DNA from: Actinomycetota bacterium
Lineage (GTDB): Bacteria > Actinomycetota > Actinomycetes > S36-B12
Length of the DNA stretch: 64,000 nucleotides
Assembly: GCA_030684515.1 (NCBI GenBank)
Contig: JAUXVJ010000009.1
Span: 620,001 to 684,000 of the forward strand
Direction: 5' to 3'
Under the pieces are notes generated by a model. The model worked only from the letters and a program-made list of their open reading frames with translations. It was not told where the DNA came from and did no database searches. Position numbers and translations under genes: made by a program. Of the stretch, positions 9,561-17,166 are shown piece after piece (within the stretch, counting starts at the first letter, position 1; each line of letters begins with the position of its first letter).

Positions 9561-10187
9561 TCAACAGGATTCAGAGAGCTTCACTGCGCTGAGCGTCACG
9601 AAATCGGCTATGGAGACGGGGGTGCCAGGCACCGGCTGCTGGGAGCACACCTTCCAGTTGGAATCCAGCAGTTGCATGCGCCCTAAGCCGGTGGCGTCGA
9701 CTTGATCCATGAGGTAACTGCCCTTGGACTGCAGGAGATCTTGAGCATCCTGAAGCACCATCCCGACCACATTGGGCATGGCGAACGTGTCGCTCAACTC
9801 CGTCTCAGGTGCAGGTTCAGCAAGACTGGGTTCTTGGGTACTCGGTGTTGGCGAAAGCAACGCAGGATCACTTGGCAGTGGGGATGGCTCGGCAGGTGCC
9901 GTGACTGCGCATGAACGGTCCACGACGAGACGCACGCTCGCCAGTGCCTCGCCGGCTGATGGAGCCTGTTGGCACACCGTCCAGTTCGACTCATCTATGA
10001 CACCAAAGGTCCCACCACCGACGATCTCGATCGCTTCCTTGTCCACGCCCGCTGCTGCCAGATCGCTGTAGGCCAGATCAAGTCGCTGACCCTGGACGTT
10101 CGGCATGAAAGCGGCGGTTGAACTGCTGCACGCCGCTACAAGCAGCAAGGCGATGGAGCTGAGGACAAGTCCAGAGCGGATGTTCAT
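9561..10187 (-). CDS. lipoprotein with two PASTA-like domains
   Basis: A 208-residue exported lipoprotein. A signal sequence ends in the lipobox LVAAC (Cys near residue 21), followed by Ser/Thr. Two PASTA-like repeats, each opening MPNV, lie at about 29-95 and 137-208. Each contains an NW.VC.Q.P core and a second conserved Cys near its end, suggesting a disulfide per domain. A Pro/Ser/Glu-rich linker joins them. PASTA domains bind peptidoglycan or lipid II in kinases and penicillin-binding proteins; here they stand alone. ATG 10187 is used because it opens the signal peptide; an upstream in-frame ATG at 10250 would put 21 polar residues before it. Confidence 0.8.
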   Translation of the reverse strand: MNIRSGLVLSSIALLLVAACSSSTAAFMPNVQGQRLDLAYSDLAAAGVDKEAIEIVGGGTFGVIDESNWTVCQQAPSAGEALASVRLVVDRSCAVTAPAEPSPLPSDPALLSPTPSTQEPSLAEPAPETELSDTFAMPNVVGMVLQDAQDLLQSKGSYLMDQVDATGLGRMQLLDSNWKVCSQQPVPGTPVSIADFVTLSAVKLSESC

Positions 10188-10199
10188 GGAACCCCCGAT

Positions 10200-10628
10200 G
10201 TGATTGCCACGCTGTGGCCGCAATTGTTGGGCGAGGCTAGCAGTGAGCACGACGATCCACGCCTCGCTCTCGAGTTGCGTGGGCAGCGCCGTCGAATCGC
10301 CTCGGTCTTGGTGATCCGGCCGCCCGCGTCACCTTCACGCAGTCCGCCGGGCCAGCTCTGTTTCATCTGGCACCTGGAACTGCACGACACCGTTCGTCTG
10401 ATTGATCTCGTGCGAGTGACCAGCGCACGCACTCAAGCCGAGCTTGGACAGAACCCGGCCTTTGCTGACCAATGTCGGGCTCGCCAACTGTCGGGGACTC
10501 GCTATCCGACTGTGCGAGCGAAGACTGGAATGAACACTGCAGTGCTCGTGCCGCATGTGGTGCAGCATCTCCGGCGTACCGAGAGCTACGCCGCACATTG
10601 GGAAGGGCGGGACCTGCAGTGGAGTTAG
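10200..10628 (+). CDS. possible hypothetical protein (weak)
   Basis: A 142-codon open frame from GTG 10200 to TAG 10628 fills the 437-base gap between two minus-strand genes. Codon composition in this frame looks reasonable for the genome. The product shows no signal peptide, membrane span or motif that I recognise. It would start only 12 bases from the divergent PASTA lipoprotein start, leaving no clear room for two promoters, and it ends overlapping the LuxR regulator stop. Competing minus-strand frames in the same stretch look worse. It may be non-coding; kept because nothing else explains the gap. Confidence 0.25.
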   Translation: MIATLWPQLLGEASSEHDDPRLALELRGQRRRIASVLVIRPPASPSRSPPGQLCFIWHLELHDTVRLIDLVRVTSARTQAELGQNPAFADQCRARQLSGTRYPTVRAKTGMNTAVLVPHVVQHLRRTESYAAHWEGRDLQWS

Positions 10629-11266
10629 ATCAAGTGACGAGCTGAAGCCCAACGTGTGAGTTCGTGTCGATCAGACAACTGCAACTTGCGCAGCACGGCC
10701 GACACATGTGTTTCCACAGTCTTGATCGACAGCACCAGTTCACGCGCTACTTCGCGATAGGTGTAGCCGCGGGCTATCAAGCGCATCACCTCGGCTTCAC
10801 GCGGTGTGAGTCGGTCAAGTTCTTCATCGCTTTCTGCCTGCCCGCCGGCAAAAGCATCGAGGACAAAGCCAGCGAGGCGGGGCGAGAACACGGCGTCGCC
10901 CTCGGCAATGCGCTGCACGGCGGATATCAGCTCGGCACCACTGATCGCTTTGGTGACATAGCCACGAGCGCCCCCGCGCACAACATCCACAACATCGTCG
11001 GCGGCCTCGCTTACCGAAAGCGCGAGAAAACGGGTGGCTGGCACTTGATCGGCGCAGGCATCCAGCACCGCACGACCACCACCTCCCGGCAGGTGCACGT
11101 CGAGCAATACAACATCGGGCTTGGTTCGCAGGATGACAGCAATGGCATCAGGTGCATCGGCAGCTTCGCCGACGATGTCGAAGTTTGCGCCGATCTCGGT
11201 GCGCACCCCCGCGCGGACCATGGCGTGATCATCGACAAGCACGATGCGCAAGGCATTGCCCGTCAT
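10625..11266 (-). CDS. NarL/LuxR-type response regulator
   Basis: A 213-residue two-component regulator. The receiver domain shows VLVDDHAMVRAG with the acidic pair (about 10-12), the phosphoacceptor Asp in VVLLDVHLP (about 56) and the conserved Lys in YVTKAI (about 105). The C-terminal LuxR helix-turn-helix runs from LTPREAEVMRLIARGYTYRE to SIKTVETHVSAVLRKL (about 150-198). Its ATG overlaps the stop of the PspC-sensor kinase gene by four bases, so the pair is translationally coupled and almost certainly cognate. By context with PspC domains, envelope stress is the likely input. Confidence 0.95.
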   Translation of the reverse strand: MTGNALRIVLVDDHAMVRAGVRTEIGANFDIVGEAADAPDAIAVILRTKPDVVLLDVHLPGGGGRAVLDACADQVPATRFLALSVSEAADDVVDVVRGGARGYVTKAISGAELISAVQRIAEGDAVFSPRLAGFVLDAFAGGQAESDEELDRLTPREAEVMRLIARGYTYREVARELVLSIKTVETHVSAVLRKLQLSDRHELTRWASARHLI

Positions 11267-12477
11267 GAGACGTCAGTTCGGCTCAGTGGCATACGCAGCA
11301 GGATCTCAGTACCGGCTCCTAGTTCGCTGGTCACCTTCGCGCTGCCGCCCGCGCGTTCAACACGTCCCAGAATCGATTCACGAAGCCCGTGGCGGTCAGC
11401 AGAGACTGCCGACACATCGAAGCCTGGGCCTCGATCGCGAACGTACAACTCGACATGGTCGTCGGAGAATTCGGCGAATACCGAAGCTGAACCCCCGCCG
11501 TGCTGAGCTGCGTTGATCATCGCCTCGCGCGCAGCGGCGAGCAGGGCTGTCAGTGCAGGGTCGATGGGAGCGTCGCCCACGACGACGACTTCGAGTGTTG
11601 CGGAGTAGGTCTCTTCTACTTCTGAGGCATCGCGTTGCAGTCTCGCTTTGAAGGTTCTTGTGGGGTCACCCGTTGGTGCGTAGAGCCATGCGCGCAATGC
11701 GCGCTCCTCGGCTCGGGCCAGTCGATTGACCTCGCGCGGATCCGCTGCGCTGCGCTGAATGAGGGTGAGGGTCTGCAGCACCGAGTCGTGCACATGAGCC
11801 GCAATGTCCGCCCGCTCCTCTGAGCGAATCAGCGCTCGACGCTGCTGGTCCTGGTTCCTCCAAAGCCGATGGATCCATGGAAACAGGACGATTGAAATGC
11901 CGGCAATGAGCAACACCGCTGTGCCCAGTGCCTGGCCGGCTTGACTAAGACTCGTACGACTGATCAGTACGCCAACAAGACCCAGGACCACGAGCACGGT
12001 TCCCACGCTGAGACGAAGCATCCGCGCGCGTGAGGAAGGTCCGGCGGTGGTGCGTGCTGCACGGACTGCCGTCGCTGACCATTCAGCGCGTTGATCATCG
12101 TCTGATTGCTGCCAGATGATGGCCGCGCCGATGATGGCGATGGCTATCGGCAGCAGGGCACCCATCGCGAAGCCAACTCCGGCGGCTGCGAGAAAGAGCA
12201 CGATGCCAATGAGTACGGCCCCCAGTGCAAGAAGGCGCGTGAGGTCGGTGCCGCGATTGGCGTTCGGCTCTTCATCAGTAGGCGCAAGTGGCAGCACTGC
12301 CCACAATGCGGCATACAGGGCCAGTCCGACGCCGCCGAACAAGGTGAGCACGATGAATCCAATGCGCATCCACTGCACGCTCAAGCCAAGATGGTCAGCC
12401 AGGCCTCGAGCAACGCCGGCTACAACACGGCCAGAACTGGCGCGCATCGCGCGGGTGGACAGCTGCCGCGTGCTCAT
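11263..12477 (-). CDS. PspC-domain histidine kinase
   Basis: A 404-residue membrane sensor kinase. Residues about 5-60 form a PspC domain (SSGRVVAGVARGLADHLGL, then a membrane span with LYAALWAVLPL). Several further membrane spans follow to about residue 190. The HisKA_3 helix has the phospho-accepting His in ADIAAHVHDSVLQ (about 213-225), and the ATPase domain shows NAAQHGG (N box) and RDRGPGFD (G1 box). ATG 12477 directly precedes the PspC domain; the in-frame ATG at 12591 overlaps the hairpin terminator of the next gene and is unlikely. It overlaps the response regulator by four bases. PspC fusions to kinases are known in actinobacteria. Confidence 0.93.
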   Translation of the reverse strand: MSTRQLSTRAMRASSGRVVAGVARGLADHLGLSVQWMRIGFIVLTLFGGVGLALYAALWAVLPLAPTDEEPNANRGTDLTRLLALGAVLIGIVLFLAAAGVGFAMGALLPIAIAIIGAAIIWQQSDDDQRAEWSATAVRAARTTAGPSSRARMLRLSVGTVLVVLGLVGVLISRTSLSQAGQALGTAVLLIAGISIVLFPWIHRLWRNQDQQRRALIRSEERADIAAHVHDSVLQTLTLIQRSAADPREVNRLARAEERALRAWLYAPTGDPTRTFKARLQRDASEVEETYSATLEVVVVGDAPIDPALTALLAAAREAMINAAQHGGGSASVFAEFSDDHVELYVRDRGPGFDVSAVSADRHGLRESILGRVERAGGSAKVTSELGAGTEILLRMPLSRTDVS

Positions 12478-12568
12478 GTGCCGATCATCCCGCGATTGCA
12501 TCAAGGCGCGCATCAGGGAGCGACCCTGAGCCCATCTCAGGGTCGGAGATCCATTGGTCCAGACAGAG

Positions 12569-12600
12569 CAGTGGCGGGCACCCGAGGGCACCCGCCACTG
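12569..12600 (-). terminator. hairpin terminator after substrate-binding gene 1
   Basis: CAGTGGCGGG and CCCGCCACTG form a perfect 10-bp stem with a 12-base loop that can itself pair (CCC with GGG). It lies 17 bases past the stop of the gene ending at 12617. There is no clear T tract. Closely similar hairpins follow the other two copies. Confidence 0.7.
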
Positions 12601-12616
12601 TCGTGTTCAGTTATGA

Positions 12617-13912
12617 CTAGCCGCCGAAGATGACCTTGCCGGTTGTGGTGTCGATGTACTTGCCACCACAGGTTGCCTTGGCATCAGGAACCATTTCAGT
12701 GCCCTTGGCGATGGTGTACCAACCGCAGGTGATCGGGTTGCCATTGGGCATGACGCCCCCTGGAACGAAGGAGACCTTGGCCGGAAGCAAGCCGGCTCCG
12801 TCGTAGTTGTTGACCTTGCGCAGGTTGGCGATGAAGGACTCACGAGTCGGGCACTTGCCGGCGACCTTCAGGCCCTTGATGAACAAGTCTGCGCTGAGGT
12901 AGCCCACCGGACCAGCTGGTGCGTAGGGGTTCTGGCCAGCGGCCTTCATTGCGTTGGCGAAGGTCTTGACGGCACGCACATTCACGCCGATCGGCACTGG
13001 GCCGTAGGTCGCACCGAGTGCACCTTCAAGTGCGCCGCCGGAGGTCTTGAGCACTGCTGGGTCGGTCAAACCGGCCACAACGAAGGACTTCAACGTGACG
13101 CCCTGCTGCTTGAGAGCCTGGGCAATCGAGATCCCGCCATCGATGAAGCCGGAGTAGTTGACTGCGTCAGCGCCGGAGGCCTTGATGCGCAGTGCCTCTG
13201 AGGTGGCATCGTGAGCGCCAAACGGCGAGTCAGCGATTCTCAGGACTGTGGTGATGCCCGGAACGTAGGGAACCACGTTGGCAAGAGCGTTCTGGCCCGC
13301 AGTCGCGCCAGCGCTTGCATGGTTGATGATCGCCAATTTCGTGCCGCCCATCTGCTTCATCTTCTCCACGATGCCGGTGGATGCGATGGCCGGATTGGAG
13401 CCCGTGGTGACGCCAGTGATGCCGAAGGCATTGAGGTCAGTACCGAAGGCTGGGTTGTTGAATCCAGCGATCGGCATGTTGGCTTCCTTCAGCGTCGGGT
13501 ACATCGACACTGTGCTGGTGGCAGTGGTCAGACCGAAGACGTTCTCGCCAATTGCCTTCTGGGCAACGGAGACCTGGGTGCTGGGGTTGGTGGCATCGTC
13601 GTAGATGTTCAGCTTGATCTTGCGCCCGTTGACGCCGCCCTTGGCGTTCTCTTGGTCAAAGCGCAGTTGAGCGCCTTCGGATGCACCAATGAAGGTGGTG
13701 GCAGCTGCGCCAGTCTTGGAGCCGATCCAACCAACGGAGATGCCAGTTGGCGTGACACCGGGAGTAGCCGGACATGAGGCATTGCTCGTGGCCTTGGTCG
13801 GGGTCGGTGTGGGTGCTGCGATCGAGCTGGTGGCGGTGAAGCCCAGTAGCAAGGATGCGCTGGCACCGACAACAATCGCTGCCTTTCCGCGCACATTTCG
13901 AGTTGAAAGCAC
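12617..13912 (-). CDS. orphan ABC-type substrate-binding protein, tandem copy 1
   Basis: A 431-residue periplasmic-binding protein of the type 1 (LivJ/Peripla_BP_6) family, which usually delivers amino acids or small organic acids to ABC transporters. A signal peptide lies at about 1-35 (AIVVGASASLLLGF, then SIAAPTPTPTK). The mature part has paired lobes with IGSKTGAAATTF, KIKLNIYDDATNP and FVPGGVMPNG; Cys pairs occur near both ends. GTG 13912 is the start because an AGGAG-type site stands five to six bases before it; the in-frame ATG at 13942 has no such site. No permease or ATPase partner is present in the window. It is one of three tandem paralogues, probably each with its own promoter. 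Confidence 0.9.
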   Translation of the reverse strand: MLSTRNVRGKAAIVVGASASLLLGFTATSSIAAPTPTPTKATSNASCPATPGVTPTGISVGWIGSKTGAAATTFIGASEGAQLRFDQENAKGGVNGRKIKLNIYDDATNPSTQVSVAQKAIGENVFGLTTATSTVSMYPTLKEANMPIAGFNNPAFGTDLNAFGITGVTTGSNPAIASTGIVEKMKQMGGTKLAIINHASAGATAGQNALANVVPYVPGITTVLRIADSPFGAHDATSEALRIKASGADAVNYSGFIDGGISIAQALKQQGVTLKSFVVAGLTDPAVLKTSGGALEGALGATYGPVPIGVNVRAVKTFANAMKAAGQNPYAPAGPVGYLSADLFIKGLKVAGKCPTRESFIANLRKVNNYDGAGLLPAKVSFVPGGVMPNGNPITCGWYTIAKGTEMVPDAKATCGGKYIDTTTGKVIFGG

Positions 13913-13975
13913 TAGATCCTCCAGTGGTGGCGTCAACCGCACTCTGCGGTGATGGACGCATCACTATGGAATGCC
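13913..13975 (-). promoter_or_regulatory. conserved 5' leader of copy 1 with hairpin and RBS-pairing element
   Basis: On the plus strand the stretch holds CCTCCAGTG (13918-13926, complement of the ribosome-binding site), the small hairpin CCGCACTCTGCGG (13937-13949) and CACTATGGA (13962-13970). In the transcript the last element reads UCCAUAGUG. It can pair with CACUGGA at the ribosome-binding site across a two-base bulge. All three elements recur in order before the other two copies. Regulation is inferred. Confidence 0.45.
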
Positions 13976-14091
13976 GTCGGAGATCCAGATATAAGCTGTC
14001 TGTGATCGTTGCTCTTTTGTTATGTAGTTTCGTCTCAAACAGGACAAATAGCCGTGCAGTGCAAGCGCATCAGCAACTCCTGCACATGCAA

Positions 14092-14119
14092 GTGGCGGGC
14101 ACCCGAGGGCACCCGCCAC
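14092..14119 (-). terminator. hairpin terminator after substrate-binding gene 2
   Basis: GTGGCGGG and CCCGCCAC form an 8-bp stem around the same 12-base loop (cacccgagggca) found after copy 1. It lies 19 bases past the stop at 14139. Loop and stem identity with copy 1 shows that whole gene units, not only coding regions, were duplicated. Confidence 0.65.
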
Positions 14120-14138
14120 ATGTCATGTGGAGTTGCGA

Positions 14139-15434
14139 CTAGCTGCCGAACACAACCTTGCCGGTTGTGGTGTCGATGTACTTGCCACCACAGGTTGCCT
14201 TGGCATCCGGCACCAGGTCATTGCCCTTTGCGATGGTGTACCAGCCGCAGGTGATCGGGTTGCCATTGGGGAACAGGCCGCCTGGAACGAAGGAGACCTT
14301 GGCTGGGATCAGCCCGGCTCCGTCGTAGTTGTTGACCTTGCGCAGGTTGGCGATGAACGACTCACGAGTCGGGCACTTGCCGGCGACCTTCAGGCCCTTG
14401 ATGAACAAATCTGCGCTGAGGTAGCCCACCGGACCGGCCGGTGCGTAGGGGTTCAGGCCAGCGGCCTTCATTGCGTTGGCGAAGGTCTTGACCGCGCGCA
14501 CGTTCACGCCGATCGGCACTGGGCCGTAGGTCTGACCAAGTGCGCCTTCAAGGGCGCCGCCGGAGGTCTTGAGCACTGCTGGGTCAGTCAGGCCGGCAAC
14601 TGCGAAGGACTTCAACGTGACGCCCTGCTGCTTGAGAGCCTGGGCCAGCGAGATGCCGCCATCGATGAAGCCGGAGTAGTTGACTGCGTCAGCGCCGGAG
14701 TTCTTGATGCGCAGTGCCTCTGAGGTTGCGTCATGCGCACCCATTGGCGAGTCTGCGATGCGCAGCACTGTGCTCATGCCAGGCACGTATGGCACAACGC
14801 TGGCGAGTGCGTTCTGTGACGCGGTTGCGCCAGCACTTGCATGGTTGATGATCGCGAGCTTGGTTGCACCCATCTGCTTCATCTTTTCAAGTACGCCAGT
14901 GGACGCAAGTGTCGGATTTGAGCCGGTCGTCACACCAGTGATGCCGAAGGCATTGAGGTCGGTGCCAAATGCCGCGTTGGTGAAACCAACAATCGGGACG
15001 TTGGCGCTCTTCAGCGTGGGGTACATCGACACCGTGCTGGTCGCGCTGGTCAGGCCGAAGACGTTCTCGCCAATGGCCTTCTGAGCAACCGAGACCTGGG
15101 AACTGGGGTTGGTGGCATCGTCGTAGACCTTGAAGGAGATCTTGCGTCCGTTGACGCCGCCCTTGGCGTTCTCCTGGTCAAAGCGCAGCTGGGCACCTTC
15201 GGATGCACCGATGAAGGTGGTGGCAGCCGGTCCGGTCTTGGAGCCGACCCAGCCGACGCTGATGCCGGTTGGGGTGACGCCAGTGGCTGGTGCACAGGCA
15301 GAGTTCGCCTTGGCGGCGCTTGGCGCGGGTGTTGGGGCAGCTGTTGCGCTGTTGGCAGTGAAGCCCAAGAGCAACGATGCGCTTGCACCGACAGCGAAGA
15401 CTGTCGATCGGCGCGCATTTCGATTTGAAAGCAC
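14139..15434 (-). CDS. orphan ABC-type substrate-binding protein, tandem copy 2
   Basis: 431 residues, very similar to copies 1 and 3 over nearly the whole length (shared blocks include TTFIGASEGAQLRFDQENAK, KCPTRESFIANLRKV and CGGKYIDTTTGKV). A signal peptide with VFAVGASASLLLGF precedes an Ala/Pro-rich linker. GTG 15434 is chosen from the GGAGG site five to six bases before it, the same arrangement as in the other copies. Differences from copy 1 cluster in the linker and in a few loop positions, so ligand preference could differ slightly. It has its own leader and terminator and is probably monocistronic. No transporter partner gene lies nearby. Confidence 0.9.
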   Translation of the reverse strand: MLSNRNARRSTVFAVGASASLLLGFTANSATAAPTPAPSAAKANSACAPATGVTPTGISVGWVGSKTGPAATTFIGASEGAQLRFDQENAKGGVNGRKISFKVYDDATNPSSQVSVAQKAIGENVFGLTSATSTVSMYPTLKSANVPIVGFTNAAFGTDLNAFGITGVTTGSNPTLASTGVLEKMKQMGATKLAIINHASAGATASQNALASVVPYVPGMSTVLRIADSPMGAHDATSEALRIKNSGADAVNYSGFIDGGISLAQALKQQGVTLKSFAVAGLTDPAVLKTSGGALEGALGQTYGPVPIGVNVRAVKTFANAMKAAGLNPYAPAGPVGYLSADLFIKGLKVAGKCPTRESFIANLRKVNNYDGAGLIPAKVSFVPGGLFPNGNPITCGWYTIAKGNDLVPDAKATCGGKYIDTTTGKVVFGS

Positions 15435-15495
15435 TGAATCCTCCAGTAGTGGCATCACCGCACTGTGCGGCGACGGAGACGTGCACTATGGAATG
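15435..15495 (-). promoter_or_regulatory. conserved 5' leader of copy 2 with hairpin and RBS-pairing element
   Basis: It carries CCTCCAGTA (15440-15448), the hairpin CCGCACTGTGCGG (15458-15470) and CACTATGGA (15484-15492) in the same order and at nearly the same distance from the start as copy 1. The leader element UCCAUAGUG can pair with CACUA-c-UGGA at the ribosome-binding site, a longer match than in copy 1. Beyond the leader the upstream sequence is A+T-rich, as expected for a promoter. Confidence 0.45.
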
Positions 15496-15593
15496 GCTTC
15501 CGATAAGAAAAGGGCGAAGTGTCCTATTGTTGCTATTTCGTTACTAAATATCGTACGAAAACCGATATATCAGGCGTCAGACGAAAGAGAACA

Positions 15594-15623
15594 GCGGCGG
15601 CTGTCCGAAGACACCCGCCGCCG
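15594..15623 (-). terminator. hairpin terminator after substrate-binding gene 3
   Basis: CGGCGG pairs with CCGCCG, and TGTC pairs with GACA around a cgaa tetraloop, giving an interrupted G+C-rich hairpin 18 bases past the stop at 15641. It occupies the place of the hairpins after copies 1 and 2 but differs in sequence. Confidence 0.55.
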
Positions 15624-15640
15624 ACATTCTGGTAGCACGA

Positions 15641-16933
15641 CTAGCTGAGCACAACCTTGCCTGTTGCAGTGTCGATGTACTTGCCACCACAGGTTGGCTT
15701 GGCGTCTGGGATCAGCTCGGCGCCCTTGGCGACGGTGAACCAGTTGCACAGGATCGGGTTGCCGTTGGGCGTGATGCCCTTGGGGACGAACGAGACCTTG
15801 CCAGGAAGCATGCCGGCACCGTCGTAGCTGTTGACCTTGCGCAGGTTGCTGATGAACGACTCACGCGTCGGGCACTTGCCAGCGACCTTCAGACCCTTGA
15901 TGAACAGGTCAGCACCGACGTAGCCCAGTGGGGCTGCTGGCGAGTAGGGGTTCAGGCCAGCAGCCTTCATCGCGGACGCGAAGGTCTTGACCGAGCGGAC
16001 GTTCACACCGACTGGCGCGGTTCCGTAGGTCTGACCAAGTGCGCCATCGAGTGCGCCGTTGGCGTTCTTCAGGAAGGCCGGATCAGAGAGACCGGCAACA
16101 GCGAATGACTTGAGCGTGACGCCCTGCTGCTTGAGGGCCTGGGCCAGTGAGATGCCGCCATCGATGAAGCCGGAGTAGTTGACTGCGTCAGCACCGGAGT
16201 TCTTGATGCGCAAGGCCTCTGAGGTCGCATCGTGTGCGCCCATCGGTGAGTCAGCGATGCGCAGCACCATCGTCATGCCACCAATGTCAGGGACCAGGTT
16301 GGCAAGAGCGTTCTGGCCGGCAGCCGCGCTTGCGCTGGCGTGGTTGATGATGGCGATCTTGGTCGCACCCATCTGCTTCATCTTCTCCAACACCAAGGTG
16401 GGAGCGAGTGCCGGGTTGAATCCGGTGGTCGCGCCAGCGTCACCGAAGGCGTTGATGTCGGTGCCGAATGCTGGGTTGGAGAAACCAGTGATCGGGATGC
16501 CCGCTGCCTTCAGCGTGGGGTACATCGACACGGTGCTGGTGGTGGAGGTCAGGCCGAAGACGTTCTCGCCGATTGCCTTTTGCGCCTGAGAGACCTGGCT
16601 GCTGGGGTTGGTCTGATCGTCGTAGATCTTCAGCGTGAGCTTGCGTCCGTTGACGCCGCCCTTGGCGTTCTCCTGGTCGATGCGCAACTGCGCACCCTCG
16701 GATGCACCGATGAAGGTGGTGGCGGCTGGTCCGGTCTTGGAGCCGATCCATCCAATGGTGATGCCGGTTGGCGTCACACCTGGGGTGGCTGGGCACGAGG
16801 CGTTGGTTGGCGCCTTGCTTGGCGCGGGTGTTGGGGCAGCTGTGGCGCTGTTAGCAGCAAGCGCGACGAGCAACGATGCGCTTGCCCCGACAGCAATGAC
16901 TGTCGAGCGACGCGCATTTCGATTTGAAAGCAC
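15641..16933 (-). CDS. orphan ABC-type substrate-binding protein, tandem copy 3
   Basis: 430 residues, the most divergent of the three copies, for example NWFTVAKGAELIPDAKPTC in place of the GWYTIAKG segment, and GATTGFNPALAPTLV in the hinge region. The same exported type 1 binding fold applies: signal peptide with VIAVGASASLLVAL, Ala/Pro linker, then the two-lobe domain. Start GTG 16933 follows a GGAGG site; the in-frame ATG at 16963 lies inside the leader hairpin and is rejected. It lies head to head with the PspC protein at 17167. As the copy farthest from its siblings in sequence, it may be the oldest; that is inference. Confidence 0.9.
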   Translation of the reverse strand: MLSNRNARRSTVIAVGASASLLVALAANSATAAPTPAPSKAPTNASCPATPGVTPTGITIGWIGSKTGPAATTFIGASEGAQLRIDQENAKGGVNGRKLTLKIYDDQTNPSSQVSQAQKAIGENVFGLTSTTSTVSMYPTLKAAGIPITGFSNPAFGTDINAFGDAGATTGFNPALAPTLVLEKMKQMGATKIAIINHASASAAAGQNALANLVPDIGGMTMVLRIADSPMGAHDATSEALRIKNSGADAVNYSGFIDGGISLAQALKQQGVTLKSFAVAGLSDPAFLKNANGALDGALGQTYGTAPVGVNVRSVKTFASAMKAAGLNPYSPAAPLGYVGADLFIKGLKVAGKCPTRESFISNLRKVNSYDGAGMLPGKVSFVPKGITPNGNPILCNWFTVAKGAELIPDAKPTCGGKYIDTATGKVVLS

Positions 16934-16998
16934 TGATTCCTCCAGTGGTGGCATCAACCGCACTCTGCGGCGACGGAGGAGCCCACTATGGAGGGTGT
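16934..16998 (-). promoter_or_regulatory. conserved 5' leader of copy 3 with hairpin and RBS-pairing element
   Basis: It has CCTCCAGTG (16939-16947), the hairpin CCGCACTCTGCGG (16958-16970) and CACTATGGAGG (16984-16994). Here the transcript element CCUCCAUAGUGG can pair with CCACUGGAGG, six plus four base pairs around a two-base bulge, and would cover the whole ribosome-binding site. It is the strongest of the three potential pairings. Confidence 0.45.
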
Positions 16999-17166
16999 TT
17001 GGGTACGGAAAGTACCGATATGTCCGATTGTTACCAATTCGTTATTATTTGGTGGGTCATCTCCACTTAGCGAATCGCTGCCACCCTTGGCGGCTGGGAA
17101 AGATCAGGGACGAGTCAGGGTGTCTCCCCGATGCGCACAGGGGATCGAAGCCAGCAATCTGGGTGC

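Noticed and set aside
13211-13777. Long open frames antisense to the three substrate-binding genes
   Set aside because: Similar antisense frames appear opposite all three paralogues as a by-product of codon bias. They lack ribosome-binding sites and known motifs, while the sense frames have signal peptides and family blocks.
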